64,000 nucleotides of DNA from Glandiceps talaboti (taxonomy: Eukaryota > Hemichordata > Enteropneusta > Spengelidae): NCBI RefSeq assembly GCF_964340395.1, contig NC_135563.1, positions 7,997,655 through 8,061,654 on the forward strand, read 5' to 3'. Position numbers and translations under genes: made by a program. Below the pieces are notes generated by a model. It was not told the DNA's origin, made no database searches, and worked only from the letters and a program-made list of their open reading frames with translations. Below, piece after piece: positions 22,801 to 36,900 of this stretch (the first letter of the stretch is position 1; every line of letters begins with the position of its first letter).

Positions 22801-25800
22801 TAATAACAAGTGAAACAGTTGACTGTCATAACTGAATCTGAATGATTTTCAAAAACAGTTTTGCGTGAAATATTTTTTTCCTAACATTGACGATATTTGC
22901 AAAATAGAAATACAGTCTAAATTACATATTATGACAGAAGTCACATGATACACGAGTGCAAGTATGGCATACTCCGAGTATTTCCATGAGTGCTTGTAGC
23001 GTGCTCTTTGATTATAGTTTCACAAGCGTAGCAAGTGAAACTACAGCAGAAAAACACTGCGCAGCACACACAAGTGCAAATATCCCCGAGTATGTACACA
23101 GGCACTCGTGCAGCATGGGGTCCTATGATTACTACGTATGTTAAACCTAAACGACAAATTTTCATAAAATAAAAAACAACAACCATACAGCGCAACCACA
23201 AATGTACAACAAATGACCATGACCTAATTTGCATATCATTTGCATATCACTCACTTGCATAAAGGTATGCAATAATAATTTTTAGTGTTGGACTGCAGTG
23301 CAAATACCACTAGTATGCACACATGTAGACTGTAAGATACGTCATGTCATTCTGCCCTCACAGGCCTCCTTCTTGACCGATGTGTGAGGGCGCCCTGTCA
23401 CGGCGTACCGTACCTTACAGACTAGCACACATATACACCAGTGCAAGTAATCTCTGGTACATAATTATACATTATACTTTACCAGTGTTGAAGTACAGGG
23501 TCATAGGTGTACAGTTCATCTGATAGATACGTAGCTCTTGACTTTGGTTTAATTCCACCATAGACATAGATCAAACCATAATTTTCATCATACACACTAC
23601 TGTGTCCATATCCTCCGTTTACATTCACTCCATTAGTTTTCACAACTGACCACACTCCACTCACTGAAATATTGAACACAAATAACATTTAGCACTCTCA
23701 TTGCATTATATAATGTGTTTATGTGGAAACTAAAAGCCTAGAAAATAATCATTTCGGAAGTGATATCACCAGTAAGGCCAAGAACACAGACTTAGTTCTT
23801 CTAGAAGATACGATATTCTACAAGGTATTCTCTCAAGGCTAGTATATGGATTATAATATCTTGAGATTTGTTTGGTGAAACCAGAATACTACAAACTATC
23901 TTAACATACTTGTATCAAACTCCTGTACTATGTTAGTGTAGCCATGTACAGGACACATAACATACCTGTATCAAACTCCTGTACTATGTTATTACAGCCA
24001 TGTACAGGACACACAACATACCTGTATCAAACTCCTGTACTATGTTAGTGTAGCCATGTACAGGACACATAACATACCTGTATCAAACTCCTGTACTATA
24101 TTAATACAGCCATGTACAGGACACATAACATACCTGTATCAAACTCCTGTACTATGTTAGTACAGCCATGTACAGGACACATAACATACCTGTATCAAAC
24201 TCCTGTACTATGTTGGTACAGCCATGTACAGGACTCACAACATACCTGTATCAAACTCCTGTACTATGTTAGTATTGTTAGTATTGTTAGTATGGCCATA
24301 TACAGGAACCACAACATACCTGTATCAAACTCCTGTACTATGATAGTACAGCCATGTACAGGACTCACAACATACCTGTATCAAACTCCTGTACCACATT
24401 AGTATACCCATGTTTTGGACTATAACCAAATATCACTATCATAGTTTTATACACCATATGTGCAGTATGGCCATCCACAGCAATTCTACTTTCAGTTGCA
24501 ATATCATAAAACTCCCAGGATTCCATTGTGATATTAAAGAACCACAATTCATTGACCACTTTATTTTTGTTTGTTGTGACGGTCCCACCATACATGATAA
24601 GTCTATCCTGAAAATACAATAAAACAAACAGAGAGAAAGACTTATTGCATGTGGATCAATAGGCTGTAAGATACATTTGTACGTCGTGTTGTTCAGCCCT
24701 ATCAGGCTTCTTAACCATGAGTGGTGCTGGCTGATAGCGTGGTATGAATGTTGGTATCTTACAGACTAGTGGGCAGTTTTTTGTAAGTTCACGATTGTTG
24801 GCTCACCAAATGTATAACAACCAACTGTAGAAAATATGTAATACATATAGGATGTCAAAATAATGCATACTGGGCTAAGATAGATTATGGCTGACTAACA
24901 GATTGAATTCATATATTAAATTTATCGACTACTAAAATTCACAAAAAGTAACCCAAAAAAGTGTTGTAAAATTGTTACTCCCATTACATTACATTATTTT
25001 GACACATACTTCCAGTTCTAAGCCTACCTGCCATCAACTGCATTAAAGGGGCACAAGCTGAGTTTATACAACTGTATGTTTCTGGGATGTCATTTTTTCT
25101 ACATATTAAAAGGTACTCACAGTATTCTACTTACTGATGTATACTTAACTATCACTTGCAATTGACTGAACTCAAACCTGGTATTAAGATATGACATATA
25201 AACAATCCGATGACATAATTTTTCATATGCATAAAAAATGTACAGGAACTCCCTACTATGCAATTAACAGTTCTAACAATGCAAGAACACATATTGCAAT
25301 GTCAACAAAGGCATACATTAACATTAACATTATACTAGAATAGTTTAATCAAAGATTTTTGCAAATATTTTTGCTTGAGTAAAAAGCTTACAAACTCAGC
25401 TTGTGCCACTTTAATTACACAGCAATATCATCCTATCAGGTACCCATTTGTATGTCTTGGGTAAAACAATACAGATTGGAACATATTTTGCCAAAGGACT
25501 TTACATACAGATGGCAACAGGAACAAATATTAGAACAGATTACGAATGAATAACTCTAACCATTCTACAAGTATTATGCAACAAAGTTATTCTGGGGAAC
25601 TTTTGAGAATGTTCACTCCTTCAAGCACTATATACATAGCCTTACAAGCACTACGGCTATGATAAATACCCTGTTCTAGTAAAGTCATATACTGAATTAC
25701 AATTCATGATTTTTATGACCAATCTTTTTCATTTTTTTTTGCTCCTATGAGGAAACCATTATAGGAGAAAACAGTACCTCTGTATGTTTACAAAAAAAAT

Positions 25801-28800
25801 TGACAGATTTTTCTTCGACCCAGTATAAACCTGTGACATGTTTGTTTGCATTCTTTACGTCATTGAAGTACAAACATTCATACATTTGGAAAACACACTT
25901 GACATTCCATAACTGTCAGAACGTTCAACATATTTTGTAAACAAGAGATTTCATTGATTCATTTTAAACATCAAACTATGAAACTCAGCTGACCACTTTG
26001 GAATTGGCTTCAATAAAGTTGGCCCTATTTTCTGAGACAAGAAATGAGATGGCATCTACTTACCCTATCCAGAACTAAGGAGTGTCCATATCTTGGGTCA
26101 GGATTGATAGATGACTTGGGTACGACGGGTACCTCTGTACCTGATTCTATATCATATCTAAAAGAGAACATAATGGAGAAAATATACATGTAAACAAAAT
26201 ATAGTCACTTATTCACATAACATGCAAACCAAACTGTGCATGGTCAGATGATATTAGCTCACGCAGCGGCCGCAAAACGGCCGCGTAGTGGCTCAATGAC
26301 TAGTACACATGCGCATCCTATATACTATGCAATGTTTTTTGGTGGTTTTACCCAAGAATGCATTGCGGTGCAATGACTTCGCATATGTGTTCGATATACT
26401 ATGCACATTCTCCAAACAGAGGGCGCTATCTACAATATCATGAGGCAGCCACAAATGAATCTACCCTGCGCGAGCTTATGGGCTTTGCCTACCAGTAGTT
26501 ATGATATTACAATATTTATGATACCCTTAGTCTAGAGGCTATCTGTGACTTCAAAAACCTCTCTTCACCCCATCTAGCTAAATGAGAAATCATGAACCAA
26601 AAGTTGTGCAAATGAGTAAATTCCTAACTGCAGTGGTGTAAACAATGTATAAGTACCATACTCCATAGTGATCTGACAAACATGAGGAGAGATTCATGCC
26701 AGGGGTAACAATTGTGAGCATCTTGAGCTCTCAGGAGGAAAGGTGAATCATAAATTTGCATAATTCGAAATTCGCATAATTATTAAATTCGCATTACTAT
26801 ATCACTTCAACATACAGACCCAAACTCCTTACTATTAACACATATTACAATAATCACTGCAAGTACAAGATCGATTATTTCAAATCTATGTTTTAAAACT
26901 ACCAGCATAACATGACTTTGATCTTTATGTCTACAGAATTAGAGGTAAACGCACCTAATGATGTCATCATAGTTGGCCTGATTTGTAAATGGATAGCCAC
27001 CAACAATCCATACAACGCTATCTTGTAGTACTGTAGCATGGGAAGCTCTGCCCTGATTGACCTTATCAACGTACACTTCCCAACTTCCACTGGTTGGTGG
27101 AACTTCACACCCATGACCTATATGCAAATATAGACATTTAAATATTACTAGCAGAGATAGACAACGTCCACTGGTTGGTGGAACTTCACACTCATGACCT
27201 ATATGCAAATTTAGACATTTAAATATTACTAGCAGAGATAGACAACTTCCATTGGTTGGTGGAACTTCACACCCATGACCTATATGTAAATATAGACATT
27301 TAAATATCGACAACTTTCATTGGCTAAATAATTTAAACATTGATATAGAAGATATTGGTGAACATACAAAACTGAAGTTTTTTCTCATAACATGCAAACT
27401 ACAGTGTAGTCTGGTTGATAGTAATCAGTTGAAAAGGTGGTAAATTTGAAAATACTGAATACATTACAATTAAATATATAAAGAACATGTACCTTATGTA
27501 GTATAGAGGTTCTAGTTGAAAGCTCTTGGGTAAAAAAGCTTGACGTGTAATTCTACTTGTAATGGAATTAATTTGAACAATTTTCAGCAAGTATTTTACC
27601 TCTAGGCTAGACATTCTACGAGTCAAGAGCTCCAAGTACTGTTTTCATAAATTTAGACAAAAACAGGCTTCACAATTTACCGCAAGTACTCACCTTTGTA
27701 ATCATCTGTACATTGGCACAATTGAGAAGCACAGTTACCATGGTTACCACAGTCACTCTCACTAAGACACGCTGGAATGTTGCATCCTTCACCGGTCCAT
27801 TCCGGATCACAGTCACACTGTGTACTGTTTAAACATATTCCATTATCTGAACAGTCTAGGGGACATGTATCAATACTGAAATAATAAAAAAACATAAAAT
27901 ATTAGGGATAAAATGTCCTTGTCCAAAGAAAGTTGAAAAATAGGTGACATTTCTAGAGTTATCCTTCACTCAGAGCCTAACACTTCTGAAATAATAATAT
28001 CATTGGATAAGAATTATGGTACAAGATTTCACTGATAACCAAATGATTGTTCACAACATGTGAGAGATGAAGTTTTTCATTTTTTTGCCATTAAAGGGGC
28101 ACAAGCCGAGTTTATATTTTTGGGGCGAGATTTATGCTGTATATTTAAAAGTCACTCACAGTATTCTACTTACTGATGTATACTTAAGTATCACTTGCAA
28201 TTGACTGAATTCAAACTTGGTATTAAGATATAACATTAAACGATCCGATGACATAATTTATTATATGTATCAAAAAATGTCGTACAATACATACTAGGCA
28301 ATCAACAATTCTAACAATGTCAGAACACAAATTGTAATGTGATAGAAACATGCATCGTCATTAACATTATACTAGAATTGTTTAATCGTGAGTTTTATGT
28401 AAATATTTTTCACATGAGTAAAAGGTTGATAAACTCAGCTTGTGCCACTTTAACATAACAGAAAGGAGCGTAGTAAACCCGACACTACTGATCTTTCGCA
28501 AGAGAACAAATAAGTCTATGTTATCTTTGTATACTACCACCCTCACCTCAGGTGGTGTCAGATGATGTAGAGTTTACAATGAAATGCAATTGACCAGCGT
28601 CAAAGGAATAGACACAACTGTGATTTTCAAGTTAAACTCAATTGATAAGACCCCTGTATATAAACAATCACACTCTTTTGGAAAGTTCAATTGCTTTCAC
28701 GCTGGTCATGTGAATTTCATCGTATCAGTTCAGAGTGGCATATTTTACTTTTTTTTAAAAGCTTACCTATACGAGATATTAAAACCTGACATTGCGTATT

Positions 28801-31188
28801 CTGCATCACTGTAAAAATGAAGGTAGGCATAACCCGAAGATGTCGTCACTTCTGGATATGTCACATTTTCTTCATTTTCTGATAACATAGCACCACTGCA
28901 AGCAAAACAATGTACAAGACAGCATATTAGTCACTCCAACTTAATTCTGCATTTATGTTTTCCAGCGAATACGCAAAAATAAGTCTTAATGAAAATTTCC
29001 AGTTTTAGACGACATGACCTTTTCCATATTTTTTGAGGTCAGTGCACAGCGTTGTACAAAGTAGTCTTTATTTTCAATGACTCACTTAAATGTCCTTTGC
29101 AGGTGACAAGACAATGAGAACCCTGTCAATAATCCAATTATGGGTGTGTCCCAAAAGGTAGCCATTATTTCTAGGAGTCTAATTTAGTTGTAGCTAGAGC
29201 TCCCCTGATGTCTGTCTGTACAAGGCTAAAATCGGATAATTCAATTGATTGATTGACGACACAATATTTTAGAAAGAAATGATCGGTTTGAGGATAGCTC
29301 TGCTGTTTGGTTTACTTAATACAATAGAGAGGTTTAGATACATGTTAGAGCGCGTACATGTATACGAGCATTATCGTGCAGTGCCTGTAAGTGTACGGGA
29401 GCATTATCGTGCAGGCATACACGTCATTACGAGGACAGAGTTGTGTTTAGCTATGCATTCAGAGTACTAACTTGAAAGACAGTGGAATGCGTACACTTGC
29501 GTTGGCATCTTCTGTCTGGAAGGCCAAACACACATGACTTCGTTTTTAGGATCGTCTGATACAGAACATGTGGGTTGCTGCGAATCATGTGACTATATAA
29601 CGTTACACGTAGCGAGTACACATACATGTCAATACATGCATCTGTTGTCCACTGATAAAGATTACACTAACACAAGAACTTGGGATTGAATCATGGGCCT
29701 TTAAGTAATATGGTTACATAATAAGATAAAAATAGACTTACCTAAATGTAGCTATCAGAGGATCATATACACTATCCCCATCATAAATATATAAATAATC
29801 CCACGCACACTCTGTTTCAAAATGCTCAAATTTTAGTCTAATAAGAGAACCTGATCTGAAAAGGGAACAGAACAACAAGAATAGCGTGAAATGAATGAAT
29901 TAATACATTTATAATGTCTTATAAACAAACAAATACAACCCATGAAAAAACACCGATGTGTTTGCTTGAATGAAGTGCGCCAGGGAAAGACTTCGCGCAA
30001 AGACAAAATTATGTAAAGACAACAATATAACTGATACAAAAAGAATAGGGGGTGCCTTTGATGTAGGTTCACATGACACTTTTATCAATTTGTTTATATC
30101 TGTGGAAGTTATAAAGTATGTTTTAACGCGTAATGTTCTAGTATCAGTAAACAGAGTCATGGGATACAGGCTCCTAGTCTAGCAGTGGTGTTTATGTTTT
30201 GAAAAAATTCCCACACTTTATATTACATTGTATGTCTTTGCATGAATCTTGTCTCATTCCTGCTTACTACATTATCATGAATTTACCATGAATTTACTGG
30301 GAATTTTCATGGGGTAGGAAGCCACTGAGGCTTTTAAATACCCCTTTCTGTTCTCAGGTGGTTATCAACACATGCCTTTAAAATGATTAATTGACATACA
30401 TGTAGCAGCAAAAATCCTTTCTGGTAAACTGTTCCAAATGTCTACAACATGTTGATTGAAAAATTATACACACATATCCAATCTGGATCTGTACTTAAAA
30501 TAATTTCAAATAATTGCACGCAAGTGAACACACCAACGTTTTTTCATGGGTTGTATGGATATGGTCAGTTCACTGTTCAGAGGTTAAAAGGGATATAAAC
30601 ACTTTCAAAAGAGATTCTTTCAAAGATCCTCTTTGGTTTTATTACAATATTTGCTCTATACCTTAACCAACTAATCGCCAGACAGACTAAAAAGGAAAAC
30701 AAAAGAAGTCAGCTACATGTATTATACATTGTACTTTTAATTCTATTTAGTGAAGGTTTTCATTTGATGCTGGGATTTAAATACACTAAATACAGTTGCA
30801 ATGCAAACACTTTCTATTTTCATTGTTGCTGGGTGTGTACATGTATCTGCAATAAAGAAGCTGTCATTGCTACGGACTAAGGGTGCTAGTCGAGAGGCTG
30901 CAATCTCTCTTCTCAGTTCTTAAGATTCAAAGCCATGAATAGCCTTAAATTAGACCAGGGGTGTTCACCACAACACTTGTTTTGTCAGCTTGTCAGAAGT
31001 GGTGAACATGTCGTCTCTATTTTCTTACACCTACTAATTTTATCAACATATTACATGTATATACAAGGTGGATTCAGAGAAACAAGTCTCCATGCTGTGT
31101 CTGCTCAAACTTTTTGTTGTTCATCCATATTTTTGTAGATTTAGTTGTATGCAATTTCACTCCAAATGTATATAAATTATCATCAGAT

Positions 31189-31227
<39 letters not shown>

Positions 31228-33693
31228 TTATTCCCACGTACAAAAAAAATGTGATACAGAGCAGAACTAAATATCCTTATGTATATACATAAACGTGTTA
31301 TTCGGGAAAAGGGTGTGGAAGTAGTTGTTACACAACTAATCGAGTCCTCCCCTCACAAAACATATGACACTCATCATTTAATTTTGCCCTGTTTCAATCA
31401 AGACTATTTAACGTGGTAGATGATACATGGAAATACACTGAAATTACAAAATAAATTAAACATGAGCTCTAGATCCCGAAACAACCAGACTGTAACTCAT
31501 TTCCAAATCCACTAGATTTCTATTTTTCAATTCAATAAACTATCATTGGACTCACGGTGTAAATAGTAACAGAAATACCACTGTTTGAAAACAAAATTAT
31601 TACATCTGTACCTGTCATTACTTACACACCACTGCATGCACATACTAGTGGTATTTGCACTACAGTGCAATATGCAAATAAGGGCACAGTTGTTCGTGGT
31701 ACATGAAAACATGTGACTGCTCAGTGTATTTTTTTCCTGAAATATGCTGTTTAGGATAAACAGAGCCCCATTCTGCGTGAGTTCTACTCGTATTTGTAGT
31801 GTTCCCTGCTGCACTTCATTTACTACGCTGGTGAAAGTACTGCAGCAGAGGACAGAGCAAGCACTGTATGCCACACTTGCACTCGTGCATCATGGTGTTC
31901 TTCCATATTATTCTATGTATATATACTTACAGTCCACTTTCTATTAACCAAGTACAGGAGTGAGACTTTTTGTATTCACTTGGACCATCTGCTATATAAC
32001 CTGTGGGTGTGTCCAACCTGTAAGATAGAAAATGAGAATTGACTATATATGTACATTTGAACATGTAGCTGGAACCAGAGTTGACTCCATAGATGGAGAC
32101 TAGGCCAACTGACAAGCTGGTTTTTGGTCACGTTCACACTAGATTTGCCAAATGTGTTACCTGACTTAATACTTTTATAGCCCTGTAATGGATGTCCAAT
32201 TGCAAAGAATTATGATGTCATCATGATCAACTGGGACCAGACTCAGCCTAAATGTATTCACACTCAAAAGTTAATACCTCAACTTAAAACTAGTCTCGAC
32301 CACCCTCCCACACTGTAATCTGACTGTGGGCCAACTTAAACTGTTCACATTTGAAGTTGGGCCAACTTAAACTGTTCATATTTGAAGTCGGCTTAAAACT
32401 AGAGTTAACTAGATGAGTCGGCATAAAGTGCCCAGTGTTGACTCCTTGTTTTCTACATGTATACTTGTACATATGTACATGTATGTATACTAGATTCACA
32501 TCTACATGTACACAAAGTCTTGTATCAGTCTTTGAAATATTTTTATTTGGGTTTTATTCAGATCTTCTCACTTTAACCTGTATACTGTATAGATACGGCT
32601 AACCTGTAACATACAAGTTTGGAAGTAAACTTTAGTGCACATCGTCTCTAACCTGTGTGTCTGTGTGTCATCGGATCTATGACTATGTATTGTATGTTAA
32701 CAAGTGCTAGCAAAGTCACCAATCCAGTGACACAGACAGACTTATCATTTTCAATACTGTATTCATACCAGTCCAAATCTTAAAAGCCTATCTATAAAAT
32801 ATTTTGAGTTTGGTTTTGTTGAGACCATTCAGTTTCTCCCTCTTTGTTCTTGAAATATGTACTTTGAAATATAGGAAGTCTAGTCTGGATGCCAACGTGG
32901 GGGTCACTTTGTTGTAAATGGTAACGATACTGTATACAATGTAGGAACTTGACTACAGGAAGTCATGTTTCATAAGATTGTACATTGTACATTGTACATT
33001 TCAAACTCTATGCATACATGTAGATTTCTTTTTCCTTGTTATACTCATATCGATAAATACATTACTATCAAACTTATTATGTGTATTATAAGGCATGTCG
33101 TTATCAATACATGTAGCTTACAGGGAAGCCTGACTACAATTTTTACAAGAATCCCCAGTTTTCAGGGACACAACTAACAAAATGTAATTATAACGCATCA
33201 ATATTTTGTGAAAAACAATATTTTTTTTGAGTTATGGTATTAAACAAATTCTTTCTTTCCTTTCTGAGTGTGAGGGAAATATAAAATAATGCCAATGGCG
33301 TTGTAGCACAAATGTTACTGAAATCATAGAGTGTGGAGAAGCCACTGTCTATGTTGTTATTACAAATGTATAATAACAGGATGTTTCTTTCAGTATGTAT
33401 AGATCTACCAAGTAGTTTTTTTAGTTTAAACTTTAAATAATCTGTGATTATATAAATGATAACATACAAATGTAATACATGCAGTTTACACTACTGAACA
33501 CTTATTGATCTGATAGAAAATCACTCCTTTTGGACTTAACTTGTATTTCACCGTGATCTGATCACTTTCCTTTGGGCCTTGAACAAATTTACATCTACAC
33601 AAAACTAGTGATATCCTCACCAAATATGGTAATTGGTCAAAAGATTTTTGACTAAAATTGTTCACATTTACATAGATTGCACAAGTACAATGT

Positions 33694-33745
<52 letters not shown>

Positions 33746-33847
33746 CCACACATACACACACAGCACACACACACTCACACACAGACATACACACAGCGCG
33801 CGCACACACACACACTCACACACACACACACTCACACACGCGCACGC

Positions 33848-33900
<53 letters not shown>

Positions 33901-36900
33901 AACACACACACACACACACATCACCACGCTTACAGGTACATGTATAGTACAACTTTGAGTACAACAAAAAAGATCGGTTTACAAGTCAACTGGAGAACTG
34001 TATTTATCATACTTGGTATAATGCATCATCATAAACCACAGCATCTTTTATGGCACCATCCAAGACACACTAACAGTTGCTTCAACAGACTAGAAATATG
34101 TGCTGTGGCTTGCCAGAATGGGTACAATGCTGTCAGACTATATCTGGGCAAATCATAAGGAGTAGGACTATAGTACAACATTGGAGAGATTTATTGAATA
34201 TTCAATCATATTCTGAGTCTGGCTCTTGATTGCAGAGGTATCAAACTACCGGTACATGTAATGATGTATATTGACAGAGAGAAAAATATTGCTGTAACAT
34301 TCACAGGACTGACACATGTAAAGGTCTTTGTTGTTGACTGAAGTATAACTTTAAACAAACAAAAGTGTTACATATAGTTGTACAAACAATGGAATCCTTG
34401 ACAAGTAAGATATGTCAGATTAGAACACTGATCAGACAAAATGTCATAACATCATACTGTACTTATTAAAGATTATACGTAAGATTCATTTTTTTTTCTT
34501 CCATAAGGAAGAGATGTATTTAGTGGGTGGAAGTCTGTGTGTGTCTGTCTGTGTGTCTGTCTGTCTGTCTGTGTCATCGTTTTCTCCGTAACGGCTTGCT
34601 CAATTCAAACGAAATTTTGAAGACGTATTCCGTAGAGTAATGGCAAGACTTGATTAGGTTTTGGTAAAATTGTCGTGAATATTAATGAGCAATTGACGTA
34701 ATTAATGGTTTTGGTAATTAGGCTATATCTCAAGAATGCTCGCTTCAAATTCATTATAACTTGGTACACACATTTGCGATACCAAAGCGCACCTGTCCTG
34801 AAAATATTACTGATGTGGCTTTTAGTTTTAATAAGTTATTCTTATTGGCATATTTTCGGTAGGCCACAAAAAGAAAAAAATAGTTTCTGGTCAGGAAATG
34901 TTGTCTAAAGTGGTGCGGCTTTATCACCATTTTCTAAAACACGACTGGCTCAATTCAAAACGAAATTTATTGCATGTGTTCTGTAGGGTAGTGACAAGAA
35001 CTGATTAGGTGTCAGTAAACATCCATGAATATTAACAAGTAATTGACATAATTAATGGTTTTCGGTACTTAGGCTATATCTCAAGAATGCACGCTTTAAA
35101 TTCAATATAATTTGATACATATGTATATTTGCAATACCAAAGCGCACATGTCCTAAAAATGTTATTGATGTAGCTTTTAGTTTTAATAAGTTATTGGCAT
35201 ATTTTTGTAGGCCACTAAAAAGGAAAAAATTGTTTCTTGTCAGGAAATGTTGTCTAAAGTGGTGCGACAATGCGTTTATTTTTTTTTTTACATCCACAAC
35301 AAACGTTAATCAATCTACTTTAATATCATTACAGTTACTGTTCTTTTTATTTAGTACTTTACAGCAAGTGTGTATGTGGGGCAGATGTCAGGCTAGTTCA
35401 TGATTAGTTTTCAGTTGTCTTCACTGGTGGCAATTAATGTAGGGTGAGTTACTTTTGTGTTTTCCCTTTCATCTGCAGACTGAATTGGCTTACGGAAGAA
35501 AAAATTAACGCAGGAAGGGGTGGGCGCTGACCAGAAACAATTTTTTTTGGCCTTTAAAACTCTTTCTACGGGTTTTTATGAATCATGACTTCTAGTGAAT
35601 TGAGAGTGATGTATTGAAACTGAAAGTCAATGTATCAAAGCCATGGAGGACATATCAGTGTTTTGCTTAAGGGGTATTAAACTTTGTGAAATGTCCGCAT
35701 TACACATATGCAACTAGGAAATTAGTTGCATACTGCATGTCCGTTTTTTCAAATTTTCAGGCTACAGACAACAGAAGAGTTTCAGACAACAATCCATTCT
35801 TGTCATACATAAATGCTATACAGCCATACAATGTATAGATGATGTAGGCTTGGTGTTTCACTCATGGGACATTATGCTTTTGACACAGAGCTAGACATAT
35901 TTCGACTCTAGACTAACAATAACAGAGACACAATAAACATAGCAGGATCCTTTGCCCAATCACATCGAAACTGATTCTAATGAAAACATTTCACATGGAC
36001 TTGATGATTTTGAATGGCTGCAATAGTTTATTTTCTAACTGATAATCACCATTTCAACTTTCCCCACTGTGCATGGCACCTATGCAATTGTTTCTTTTGC
36101 ATTAGAAGTTGTCTGAGGGTGTGTAATAAATGTCATGCTGTATGAGTGAAAAACCAAGCCTACATCATTTTAGCTGTAAATGTCATGTTGTATGAGTGAA
36201 ACACCAAGCCTACATCATTTTCGCTGTAAATGTCATGTTGTATGAGTGAAACACCAAGCCTACATCATTTTCGCTGTAAGAACTTACTGATTCATTCATT
36301 GCCATGACTCAAGCCTTTTCAAGTAAATATTTACTTCATGACTTAGCACACACCTTTCTTCTTGAAACACTTCAAAGAGGAAGTTATGTCAAACACTAAA
36401 TACTTTACCTTCATAATCAATTACATAGTGATGTCATCGCAGCTAATTTGCATATCTGTGATGTCATCACTGTCATTTAACATATCAATTATAGAGTTAT
36501 TTGTGATCATTTACATTTTTTTGTATTTCCATGTGCAGATGTGACATCGCTTTCCAGTCAGTATGTAGTTTTTATTTATAGAGTTACTATACAAGTTTGT
36601 TATTATTTACACTACTTTCAAAATTTTGGATTCTGTGTACTTTGGTGTCCAGTATGGAAACGGCCAACTTTGTGCGACTAAATATGTTATCAATGAAATA
36701 GAAACAAAAATACACACACAGAAAGACCAATAGTTTTTTTTGAAGTAGAGGATACCCTGATGGTTCTATGCAATTATTTTTACTGTTTTGACTAATTATT
36801 GCTTTTATAGTTTTTTCATTTGTCCAGAAACAGTGAAGGGAGTGTCCTCATGAATATTCTTCATTGATTGGTTTGTTTTTTTAATTATGCAATATTTTTC

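Noticed and set aside
26256-26300. GC-rich hairpin CAGCGGCCGCAAAACGGCCG in intron 6
   Set aside because: A clear short stem, but no second copy, RNA-polymerase III boxes or other context to support an RNA gene.
33486-33967. Long Cys-Val / His-Thr open frames
   Set aside because: They follow the (CA)n tract and carry no domain.
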